A stretch of DNA of 5,260 bases from Eubacterium sp. (GTDB lineage: Bacteria; Bacillota; Clostridia; Oscillospirales; Acutalibacteraceae): NCBI GenBank assembly GCA_029059925.1, contig JAIDVA010000322.1:1-5260 (forward strand), given 5' to 3'. The position numbers and the translations under genes are program-made. Below the pieces are notes generated by a model. That model did not search any database. It saw only the letters and a program-made list of their open reading frames with translations, and was not told the DNA's origin. The first letter of the stretch is position 1; the number at the start of each line of letters is the position of its first letter. Below, piece after piece: positions 1-5,186 of this stretch.

Positions 1-83
1 ATATAAAAAAGGCAAGCATATATTTCATTTTTATAGTTTTTGTTAATCTTTTTAAAATTAACACCAAAAACTAATCACAACAT
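1..83. other. AT-rich intergenic end with no gene seen
   Basis: No open frame with a ribosome binding site is visible on either strand. The stretch holds only poly-A/poly-T runs and a weak interrupted inverted repeat (37-47 with 57-70), which is too imperfect to call a terminator. Confidence 0.6.
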
Positions 84-112
84 AAAAAGCTCTCAGAGGC
101 AATCTGAGAGCT
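84..112 (-). terminator. Intrinsic terminator of the operon
   Basis: A perfect 10-bp stem (AGCTCTCAGA / TCTGAGAGCT, 88-97 with 103-112) around a 5-nt loop is followed on the minus strand by a run of five T (88-84). It lies 32 nt after the SCP2-B stop, so the operon closes here. Confidence 0.9.
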
Positions 113-144
113 AAAATTAAGATATTAATATTCTAAAACAAATA

Positions 145-942
145 TTATTTTGCAAGGTCGCCGACAAGCATCATATAATCGCCTATCTGCACACCAAACT
201 CAGGTGCACCCTCCATAATCAGCTGCTTATTCGCTGTCATCTGGAACATATCACCTGTACCGAGCAATATTTTAAGTGCTGAGGTAGCGCAGTCAAACTT
301 CATACAGAAGAAAGGCTTAGCACGCTTATACTCTCCCCTGCCTGCTCTTGACTTGCCTGCCTTTACTCGCATATAGGCAGTACATTCAGGATGGCCCTCA
401 ACAGCCCACTGATAACAACGATCAGGACTCTTAAGTGCCCAATCATGAACAGCAGGATGCCCCATCTTATTAAGCTGTGAGATACCTGAAGAAAGCAGGT
501 AGAAATACAGCTTGCAAAGCAGGAGTGAAAGCTCCTCGTCATCCTCAGGAGGCTCTGAAATGCTGAGCAGCGAGGACATTTTAAGCAGCACCATCATAAA
601 CTTAATAAACTTACCGAAGGATCTGATATTGAGCTTAGGCAGCTTTGTCATATCGCCCTTCATAAACGCATTCATCTTTTCCATAGATGAAAATGCAAGC
701 TCAGCATCAATTTTGCTCTGACCGAGATATTCGCCGAGCTTAACTGTCCATTCACCATTCTCAACAATGAAATGAACAGCCTCTTTATCCTCTGCATTAA
801 CCTTTGCAGATACCTGATAAATGGCATTGACACCCTCAAACTTTTTCTTCAGCTCAGGAACATCCGTCGCAATCGTTTTCATAAGCGGAAGGGCACCGGC
901 CATAAACACTTTATTCGTGTAACGTGTTTCATCACTTGCCAT
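145..942 (-). CDS. SCP2-B: double SCP2-like lipid-binding protein, last gene of the operon
   Basis: This 265-residue protein has no signal peptide or clear membrane span and is probably cytoplasmic. The first half (about 25-125) shows the SCP2 pattern: strands NAIYQVSAK and AVHFIVENGEWTVKLGE (55-71), then DAELAFSSMEKMNAFMKGD (79-97) and a hydrophobic amphipathic helix (110-128). A short acidic stretch PPEDDEE (131-137) and a helical linker (138-160) lead to a second SCP2-like half (about 175-265), in which FDCATSALKILLGTGDMF (216-233), LIMEGAPEF (241-249) and GDYMMLVGDLA (254-264) recall SCP2 C-terminal parts. It matches SCP2-A in order and spacing: FSSMEKMNAF against FSSPEKFNAL, LYFYLLSSGISQL against LTFYTISGALSAL, and AYMRVKAG against ATLRVRNH. 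It lacks the cysteine richness of SCP2-A and its second half has a basic insert (about 195-208). Likely role: binding a hydrophobic substrate or intermediate for the two enzymes, perhaps as a heterodimer with SCP2-A (inference). Ligand unknown. Confidence 0.75.
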   Translation of the reverse strand: MASDETRYTNKVFMAGALPLMKTIATDVPELKKKFEGVNAIYQVSAKVNAEDKEAVHFIVENGEWTVKLGEYLGQSKIDAELAFSSMEKMNAFMKGDMTKLPKLNIRSFGKFIKFMMVLLKMSSLLSISEPPEDDEELSLLLCKLYFYLLSSGISQLNKMGHPAVHDWALKSPDRCYQWAVEGHPECTAYMRVKAGKSRAGRGEYKRAKPFFCMKFDCATSALKILLGTGDMFQMTANKQLIMEGAPEFGVQIGDYMMLVGDLAK

Positions 943-951
943 AATAATGAA

Positions 952-958
952 CTCCTTT
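952..958 (-). promoter_or_regulatory. Ribosome binding site of SCP2-B
   Basis: AAAGGAG lies 9 nt before ATG (942-940). The gap between the transketolase stop and this gene (943-991) is AT-rich, with no convincing promoter or hairpin. Confidence 0.75.
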
Positions 959-991
959 CATAATAACATAACACTAAATAATCTTACTATT

Positions 992-2002
992 TTAGAATTC
1001 ATCATCCCATGCATCGTCAGCTTCAAAATCAGCGTGCATCATTTCGGCGATTGCCTCGTTGATACCATTTGCATCAATCTTAGCCATAGCAAGCAAATCC
1101 TCCTGCAAACCGATTGTTGAGAACGCATCCTGATGACCGAGCATCTTGAATGCACAAGCCTTACCTGACTTAGCAACAACCTCAGCAACAGCAGAGCCGA
1201 GACCACCCATAACCTCGTGATCCTCAACAGTAATGATTCTTCTTGTATCCATAACTGCTGAAAGAATAGCCTCTTCATCAACAGGCTTGATTGTGTGCAT
1301 ATTAAGCACACGAACCTTAAGACCTGCATCTGCTTCTGCCATACGTGCAGCCTGCATTGCCTCAAATACGCATGAACCGCAGGCAATAACGGTGATGTCT
1401 GTTCCCTCGTTCATAACAGATGCCTTTTTGTAGTCGAACTTGCACTCATCAAGATTTTTATAAATAACCTGATCGAAACCACGGTTGATTCTGATGTAAA
1501 CAGGACCGGGAATGTCATAAGCAGCCTTAACGGCATGATATGTCTCCGTACCGTCACAAGGGCAGATAACTGTCATATTAGGCAGAGTTCTCATACAAGC
1601 CATATCAATAAGAGAATGGTGGGTTGAGCCTGCCTGACCGAAGGAAGTACCTGCATGTGTTGCGATGATTTTTACAGGAACATTCTGATAGCAGATATCT
1701 GTATGTATCTGATCAAGAGAACGTGCAGCTGTGAAAATAGCAAAGGTAGATGCAAACGGAACAAGACCGTTTTTAGCCATACCTGCAGCTACGCCGAAAA
1801 GGTTCTGTTCAGCAATACCAACGTTAAAAAATCTGTCAGGAAAATGCTCACCGAACATACCGATTTTAGTTGATTTGGCAAGGTCAGCTGTAAGGGCAAC
1901 AACGTCCTTATGCTCCTCACCAAGCTCACAAAGTGCAATACCATAGCACTCTGCTGTTGACAGCTTAGTGGTATCTGTCATTGTATATGTCATTCCACCC
2001 AT
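992..2002 (-). CDS. Transketolase, C-terminal (pyrimidine-binding) subunit with altered acceptor-site residues
   Basis: The 336-residue protein contains the Pyr domain (about 13-180) and the transketolase C-terminal domain (about 195-320). The catalytic glutamate that activates ThDP is E65 in NVGIAEQN (60-67). Other landmarks are LTADLAKST (37-45), STFAIFTAARSLDQI (85-99), THAGTSFGQAGSTHHSLID (115-133) and YIRINRG (169-175). Compared by eye with E. coli transketolase, H116 matches H461, S44 matches S385 and R174 matches R520. However, A124 stands in place of D469, the Asp that contacts the acceptor C2 hydroxyl, and A17 stands in place of R358, a phosphate-binding Arg. The enzyme therefore looks active but adapted to an unusual acceptor or donor. 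A short acidic tail (about 323-336, ending DDAWDDEF) extends past the folded domain. The gene starts 3 nt after the N-subunit stop and is probably translated together with it. Confidence 0.92.
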   Translation of the reverse strand: MGGMTYTMTDTTKLSTAECYGIALCELGEEHKDVVALTADLAKSTKIGMFGEHFPDRFFNVGIAEQNLFGVAAGMAKNGLVPFASTFAIFTAARSLDQIHTDICYQNVPVKIIATHAGTSFGQAGSTHHSLIDMACMRTLPNMTVICPCDGTETYHAVKAAYDIPGPVYIRINRGFDQVIYKNLDECKFDYKKASVMNEGTDITVIACGSCVFEAMQAARMAEADAGLKVRVLNMHTIKPVDEEAILSAVMDTRRIITVEDHEVMGGLGSAVAEVVAKSGKACAFKMLGHQDAFSTIGLQEDLLAMAKIDANGINEAIAEMMHADFEADDAWDDEF

Positions 2003-2005
2003 AGC

Positions 2006-2899
2006 TTATGCCTCCTTCTCTGCACGCTCGCAGCGCTCTTTGTAGTATTTGTCAAGACTTTCAGAAGCCTGCTTCTCCATAGCCTCATCAAGTGAGCCAT
2101 AGTGCCACAGGTAATTATCCTTCATAAAGTCAACGCCCTCACCCTTGAAGGTATCCATAACAATAGCAGTCGGCTTGTCGCCGCCGTTTTTATGATTATC
2201 AATTGATGCCTCGATAGCATCGTTGAGTTCTTTTATATTATGACCGTCAACACGGATAACGTTAAAGCCGAATGCTTCAAATTTCTTATCAACAGGCTCA
2301 ACCTTCATCTCGTCGTCAACACGTCCGTCAATCATACACTTGTTGATATCAGCAAGAACAACTACATTTGACAGCTTAAACTGAGCAGCACTCATTGCTG
2401 CCTCCCAGTTTGAGCCCTCATTAAGCTCACCGTCACCGGTAAGAACAAAGTTCATATAGTCAATTCCGTTAACCTTACCTGCAAGAGCAAAACCAACTGC
2501 AAGTGAAAGACCATGACCGAGTGAACCTGTTGAACAGTCAGCACCCTTAACCTTGTTGCAATCAAGATGCATACCAACCTTTGCACCTGTGAGGTTAAAG
2601 ATTTTCAGTTCATCAACAGGGAAATAACCGAGGTCACTGAGAATCGGTGCATAGCCAACAGCACAGTGTCCCTTAGAAAGAATAAATCTGTCTCTTTCTG
2701 GCATATCAGGGTTTGTTGGATCAATTTTCATAAAACGATAGTACAATGTAACCATAGCATCCATTGCACTGAGTGAGCCGCCGATATGACCTGAACCGCC
2801 CCAGATTGCTGTCTGGATAGCCATTCTTCTCATTTCGTCAGCCTTTTTTTCAAGACGCAGCCATTCAGCCTTGTCAAATGGTTTGTAATCAGCCGGCAT
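2006..2899 (-). CDS. Transketolase, N-terminal (ThDP diphosphate-binding) subunit of a split enzyme
   Basis: The protein has 297 residues, typical of the PP-domain half of two-gene transketolases. Motifs in order: SGHIGGSLS (36-44, where classic enzymes have SGHPG), RDRFILSKGH (69-78), H111 in the place of the GHP histidine, STGSLGHGL (123-131), the ThDP/Mg motif starting GDGELNEG (155-162) and completed by N186 in ADINKCMIDG, and TFKGEGVDF (250-258) followed by WHYG (265-268). H38, H78, H111 and H266 should correspond to the histidines that line the active site in E. coli transketolase. The segment HLDCNKVKGADCSTG (111-125) is unusual: the classic GHPE and PGVE prolines are missing and two cysteines are present. 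It should pair with the C subunit encoded 3 nt downstream to transfer a two-carbon ketol unit from a ketose to an aldehyde. DXS and E1 dehydrogenase subunits are less likely given the LSKGH and GSLGHGL signatures. The ATG start has a weak but well-placed ribosome binding site. Confidence 0.92.
   Translation of the reverse strand: MPADYKPFDKAEWLRLEKKADEMRRMAIQTAIWGGSGHIGGSLSAMDAMVTLYYRFMKIDPTNPDMPERDRFILSKGHCAVGYAPILSDLGYFPVDELKIFNLTGAKVGMHLDCNKVKGADCSTGSLGHGLSLAVGFALAGKVNGIDYMNFVLTGDGELNEGSNWEAAMSAAQFKLSNVVVLADINKCMIDGRVDDEMKVEPVDKKFEAFGFNVIRVDGHNIKELNDAIEASIDNHKNGGDKPTAIVMDTFKGEGVDFMKDNYLWHYGSLDEAMEKQASESLDKYYKERCERAEKEA
2011..2017 (-). promoter_or_regulatory. Ribosome binding site of the C subunit, embedded in the N-subunit coding end
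   Basis: AAGGAGG is formed by the last codons of the N subunit (Glu-Lys-Glu-Ala) and lies 8 nt before the ATG at 2002-2000. The N-subunit stop (2008-2006) falls between the site and the start. This is a close coupling that would favour equal amounts of the two transketolase halves. The later in-frame ATGs (codons 4 and 8) are less well placed. Confidence 0.85.
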
Positions 2900-2906
2900 A
2901 AAAGTT

Positions 2907-2913
2907 CCCCCTT
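2907..2913 (-). promoter_or_regulatory. Degenerate ribosome binding site of the transketolase N-subunit gene
   Basis: AAGGGGG lies 7 nt before ATG (2899-2897). It is further from AGGAGG than the sites of the neighbouring genes. The 54-nt gap before the gene (2900-2953) is AT-rich and holds no convincing -35/-10 pair or hairpin, so expression should depend on read-through from the operon promoter. Confidence 0.65.
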
Positions 2914-2953
2914 AAGATATATGTATAAAATATTTACTAAAAATAATTCTTAA

Positions 2954-4225
2954 TTATTTCAAATCAAGTTCAGGATGATTTGCAGCAACCACACCGAAAG
3001 CATCCTCGGCAATATCAATTGCAAGCTTGATATCATCATCCGTAACGGCAGCATTGATAAAATGATTGTGATGTGATGCAAGGAAAAGACCTCTTGAAAC
3101 ACATTCTGCAATCCATTCCTGATGCAGCATAAGGCTGTCGTCATTCGCTATTCTGAGATAGAAGAGTGCAGGCTCACCCGATACAACAAGATTAAAGCCA
3201 TGCTCCTTACCTGCTGCTCTGAGTCCTTCTGTAAGCTTGATGCCCTTTTCTCTGAACATTGTAGGAATGTCAAGCCTTTTCATTTTAGGAATACAAGCAA
3301 GACAAGCAGCAAAAGGCTCGGCACTCATCCAATAAGAGCCTGTATATACAACTGATGAGGCAGTGTTTTTCATATGCTCCTGCCCGCAGACAGCTGACAT
3401 ATTATAGCCGTTTGCAAGTGCTTTACAGAAGCAGATAAGGTCTGCCTTAAAGCCGTAATAATGGTCAGAACCCTGTATATCCAGTCTGAAGCCTGTGCGC
3501 ACATCATCGATGATAAGAACCATTCCGTGATCGTCGCAGAACTTGCGCACCTTTGCCCACTGCTCTTTGGTCGCACACTCATTGTCCTTGAAATTACCAT
3601 GGTCATAAGGCTGGGCTATAAGACCTGCCACATCTCCGCCGCAGGCATCATAAGCAGCCTGCATAGCATCCATATCAAACCAAGGCACTACGATATTGTT
3701 TTCAACCTCTTCAGGAAGAATACCGGGATAGTCAACCTTCTGTGCCCATTGGAAATCACCATGATAATAGCCCTTAAAGAACATCATCTTTTTCTTGCCG
3801 GTATGCGCACGGGCACACATAACACTGAATGTAGTCGCATCCGAACCGTTTTTCATAAAGAATGCCCAGTCAGCCATGGCAACAGTGTCTTTCAGCATTT
3901 CGGCACATTCAACCATTTTGTATGATGGTGAAGTTGTACAGTTGCCGATTTTAAGCTGCTCCATAGCAGCTGCATCAACATCATCATCGCAGTAGCCGAG
4001 AACGTTAGGACCATATGCACACATAAAGTCAAGATATTTATTGCCGTCAACATCCCAGAAATATGTACCCTTTGCACGGTCGGACATCAAAGGCCATTTT
4101 GTAATTGGAAGAAAAAGCCCCTCGGACGGGCCAAGGTGACCATATACACCTGATGGAATAGCATTTAATGCTCTTTGGAACCACTCGGCACTTTTTTCGT
4201 GTTTATATTCAGGAAATTTACTCAC
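2954..4225 (-). CDS. Class-III PLP-dependent aminotransferase, glutamate-1-semialdehyde aminotransferase type
   Basis: The protein has 423 residues, the usual length for this fold-type I family. The N-terminal segment ALNAIPSGVYGHLGPSEG (19-36) matches the substrate-site opening of glutamate-1-semialdehyde aminotransferases (IPGGVNSP in the classic enzymes). Then follow WDVDGNKYLDF (57-67), the PLP phosphate region MKNGSDATT (124-132), the ring-stacking YYHGDF (153-158), IIDDVRTGFR (238-247) whose D240 should bind the PLP nitrogen, and the Schiff-base lysine K268 in CFCKALANGY. YTGSYWMSAEP (294-304) replaces the usual TFSGNP segment and brings extra aromatics to the active site. The usual DE pair is DD here. 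It probably moves an amino group to a ketone or aldehyde, or acts as an aminomutase. It is unlikely to be the haem-pathway enzyme, since no tetrapyrrole genes are present and the neighbours are transketolase and SCP2-like proteins. In this setting the product of the transketolase, an alpha-hydroxyketone, is the natural substrate candidate (inference). The start is GTG. A 54-nt AT-rich gap separates it from the transketolase genes. Confidence 0.9.
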   Translation of the reverse strand: MSKFPEYKHEKSAEWFQRALNAIPSGVYGHLGPSEGLFLPITKWPLMSDRAKGTYFWDVDGNKYLDFMCAYGPNVLGYCDDDVDAAAMEQLKIGNCTTSPSYKMVECAEMLKDTVAMADWAFFMKNGSDATTFSVMCARAHTGKKKMMFFKGYYHGDFQWAQKVDYPGILPEEVENNIVVPWFDMDAMQAAYDACGGDVAGLIAQPYDHGNFKDNECATKEQWAKVRKFCDDHGMVLIIDDVRTGFRLDIQGSDHYYGFKADLICFCKALANGYNMSAVCGQEHMKNTASSVVYTGSYWMSAEPFAACLACIPKMKRLDIPTMFREKGIKLTEGLRAAGKEHGFNLVVSGEPALFYLRIANDDSLMLHQEWIAECVSRGLFLASHHNHFINAAVTDDDIKLAIDIAEDAFGVVAANHPELDLK

Positions 4226-4234
4226 TTTTACATT

Positions 4235-4240
4235 CCTCCT
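4235..4240 (-). promoter_or_regulatory. Ribosome binding site overlapping the SCP2-A stop; sets a GTG start
   Basis: AGGAGG begins on the last A of the SCP2-A stop codon TAA (4242-4240) and lies 9 nt before GTG (4225-4223). An ATG between them (4233-4231) is followed at once by TAA, so it cannot be the start. The overlap suggests that translation of the aminotransferase is coupled to that of SCP2-A. Confidence 0.85.
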
Positions 4241-5004
4241 TAGCCTAAGTAGACAGCAACTCTGTCAAGAATACGGTTGATATTATCGACCATTGAAATC
4301 ATACCTGCCATATAGATATTACCCGCACAAAGCTCAGCCATTGTTGATGCTGTACCTGTGAACAAGCCATTAGCAAGGTCGATAGAATTAAATTCCATAA
4401 TTGCTCTTGGAGTATCAGACTTCTCTTTGATTGTCTCAAAATTATGATTGCGCACACGCAGCGTTGCGTAGCATACATCTGTAATACCCATCTGAACATC
4501 ACCGTCAACAGTATACAGAGCAGAGTGCTTTGAAACAGAATCGTGATTTGCAAGTGCTGAAAGTGCACCTGAAATTGTATAGAAAGTAAGAATTGTTGAT
4601 TCCTCAAAAAATGCTCTGTCCTTCAAATCCTGCTCACTCGGCATTAAAAGCTTTGTAAGTCTGTCAGTCAGCTTAGTAAACGGACCAAGCAGAAATGCAA
4701 GCACCTGCGGTGCATTTTTTACAGGTATACCGGGCTTGCTGCTATCAATAAGTGCATTGAATTTTTCCGGTGAAGAAAAATTCATTTTACAGGTGCAGCC
4801 ATAGCTTCCCTCGGTCATTTTGCAGCCATCCTTTGAAAAATGTAAGGTGCAGCAAGGACCATCATTAACATCAAAGCAAATTGAAACAGGCTTTTTCATA
4901 GCGGCACAAACAGCCTTAGCATCTTTATCAAGCTCGCAGAGATTCTCAAGAGTTGCAAGTACGCCGTACATATTGACATATGCCATTGCTTTTGCTTCTT
5001 TCAA
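4240..5004 (-). CDS. SCP2-A: double SCP2-like lipid-binding protein, first gene of the operon
   Basis: This 254-residue protein has no signal peptide or membrane segment and is probably cytoplasmic. The N-terminal half (about 35-120) follows the SCP2 sterol-carrier pattern: alternating beta strands, then FSSPEKFNALIDSS (76-89) and an amphipathic helix. A helical linker (about 131-155) leads to a second SCP2-like half (about 178-254) containing LFTGTASTMAELCAGNIYMAG. SCP2 folds hold acyl chains or other hydrophobic molecules in a tunnel; 'sterol' is a family name and sterols are not expected in such a bacterium. The protein aligns by eye over its full length with the last gene of the operon (145-942). 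Its first half is rich in cysteine (C23, C33, C43, C51, C52, C61, C70, C72), which could mean a metal or redox role, though no known motif is met. The start is TTG, set by the ribosome binding site and promoter. The stop overlaps the ribosome binding site of the aminotransferase gene. The fold call is fairly sure; the ligand is unknown. Confidence 0.75.
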   Translation of the reverse strand: MKEAKAMAYVNMYGVLATLENLCELDKDAKAVCAAMKKPVSICFDVNDGPCCTLHFSKDGCKMTEGSYGCTCKMNFSSPEKFNALIDSSKPGIPVKNAPQVLAFLLGPFTKLTDRLTKLLMPSEQDLKDRAFFEESTILTFYTISGALSALANHDSVSKHSALYTVDGDVQMGITDVCYATLRVRNHNFETIKEKSDTPRAIMEFNSIDLANGLFTGTASTMAELCAGNIYMAGMISMVDNINRILDRVAVYLG

Positions 5005-5011
5005 AATAATT

Positions 5012-5017
5012 CCTCCT
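5012..5017 (-). promoter_or_regulatory. Ribosome binding site that selects a TTG start
   Basis: A perfect AGGAGG stands 7 nt before TTG (5004-5002). The nearest in-frame ATG (4986-4984) would be 25 nt from this site, and the ATG at 5064 lies upstream of it within the promoter. The site therefore decides for TTG. Confidence 0.85.
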
Positions 5018-5044
5018 AACGTTGCAGTTAATATGTATAAATTG

Positions 5045-5073
5045 ATTATAGCATAGATAGTCATTTATAGCAA
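5045..5073 (-). promoter_or_regulatory. Sigma-70/SigA-type promoter of the five-gene operon, extended -10
   Basis: On the minus strand, TTGCTA (5073-5068, -35) is separated by exactly 17 bp from TATAAT (5050-5045, a perfect -10). The -10 is preceded by TGC, giving the extended TGnTATAAT form. Transcription should begin near 5038, leaving a leader of about 34 nt before the TTG start at 5004. The promoter lies inside the upstream part of the open frame that would begin at an ATG at 5064. That is a strong argument that the real first gene starts at 5004. Confidence 0.85.
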
Positions 5074-5095
5074 TAAAATACATACAAATTAAACT

Positions 5096-5109
5096 TTACA
5101 ATTTTGTAA
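5096..5109. repeat. Short inverted repeat upstream of the promoter; candidate operator
   Basis: TTACAA-AA-TTGTAA is a perfect 6-bp dyad with a 2-bp centre. It is centred about 30 bp upstream of the -35 element and roughly 64 bp upstream of the predicted start point. That spacing is compatible with an activator site. The region is very AT-rich, however, so a dyad of this size can arise by chance. I do not match it to a known regulator. Confidence 0.3.
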
Positions 5110-5134
5110 TAAGAAAAAATAACCTTACATAACA

Positions 5135-5167
5135 AAAAGATTTCGACTGAAACAGCCGAAATCTTTT
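5135..5167 (-). terminator. Intrinsic terminator of the upstream gene, possibly bidirectional
   Basis: A perfect 11-bp inverted repeat (AAAAGATTTCG / CGAAATCTTTT) pairs 5135-5145 with 5157-5167. Inside it, after one A-C mismatch, CTG (5147-5149) pairs with CAG (5153-5155) around an AAA loop. On the minus strand the stem ends in a run of five T (5138-5134). On the plus strand it runs into CTTTTCTTTAATTT, so it could also stop opposing transcription. It sits between the stop of the partial gene and the promoter of the operon, which insulates the two. Confidence 0.85.
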
Positions 5168-5186
5168 CTTTAATTTGTATTGATTT

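Noticed and set aside
37..70. Interrupted inverted repeat (TTTTTGTTAAT with ATTAAC...AAAAA)
   Set aside because: It needs a 3-nt bulge and is made almost only of A and T; such repeats are expected in this AT-rich stretch.
992..2899. The pair as DXS or as a pyruvate-dehydrogenase E1 alpha/beta pair
   Set aside because: LSKGH, GSLGHGL and the WHYG region in the N subunit, and NVGIAEQN with the THAGxxxxxAGxTHH layout in the C subunit, fit split transketolase better. DXS is a single longer chain, and E1 alpha has a different signature.
2900..2953. Internal promoter before the transketolase genes
   Set aside because: The gap has TATACA-like stretches but no -35 at proper distance. AT-rich DNA gives such matches by chance.
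3461..3925. Plus-strand open frame of 154 codons inside the aminotransferase gene
   Set aside because: It lies antisense to a well-supported gene, has no ribosome binding site, and its translation has no recognisable domain. It is a shadow of codon use on the other strand.
2954..4225. Aminotransferase as the haem-pathway glutamate-1-semialdehyde aminotransferase (hemL)
   Set aside because: It has the right fold, but the active-site segments differ (YTGSYWMSAEP, DDVRTGFR) and no tetrapyrrole genes are near. The operon context is transketolase and SCP2-like genes.
5005..5064. Longer form of SCP2-A starting at the ATG at 5064
   Set aside because: The added 20 codons run through the -10 element and the AGGAGG site. 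No ribosome binding site precedes that ATG, and transcription should begin downstream of it.
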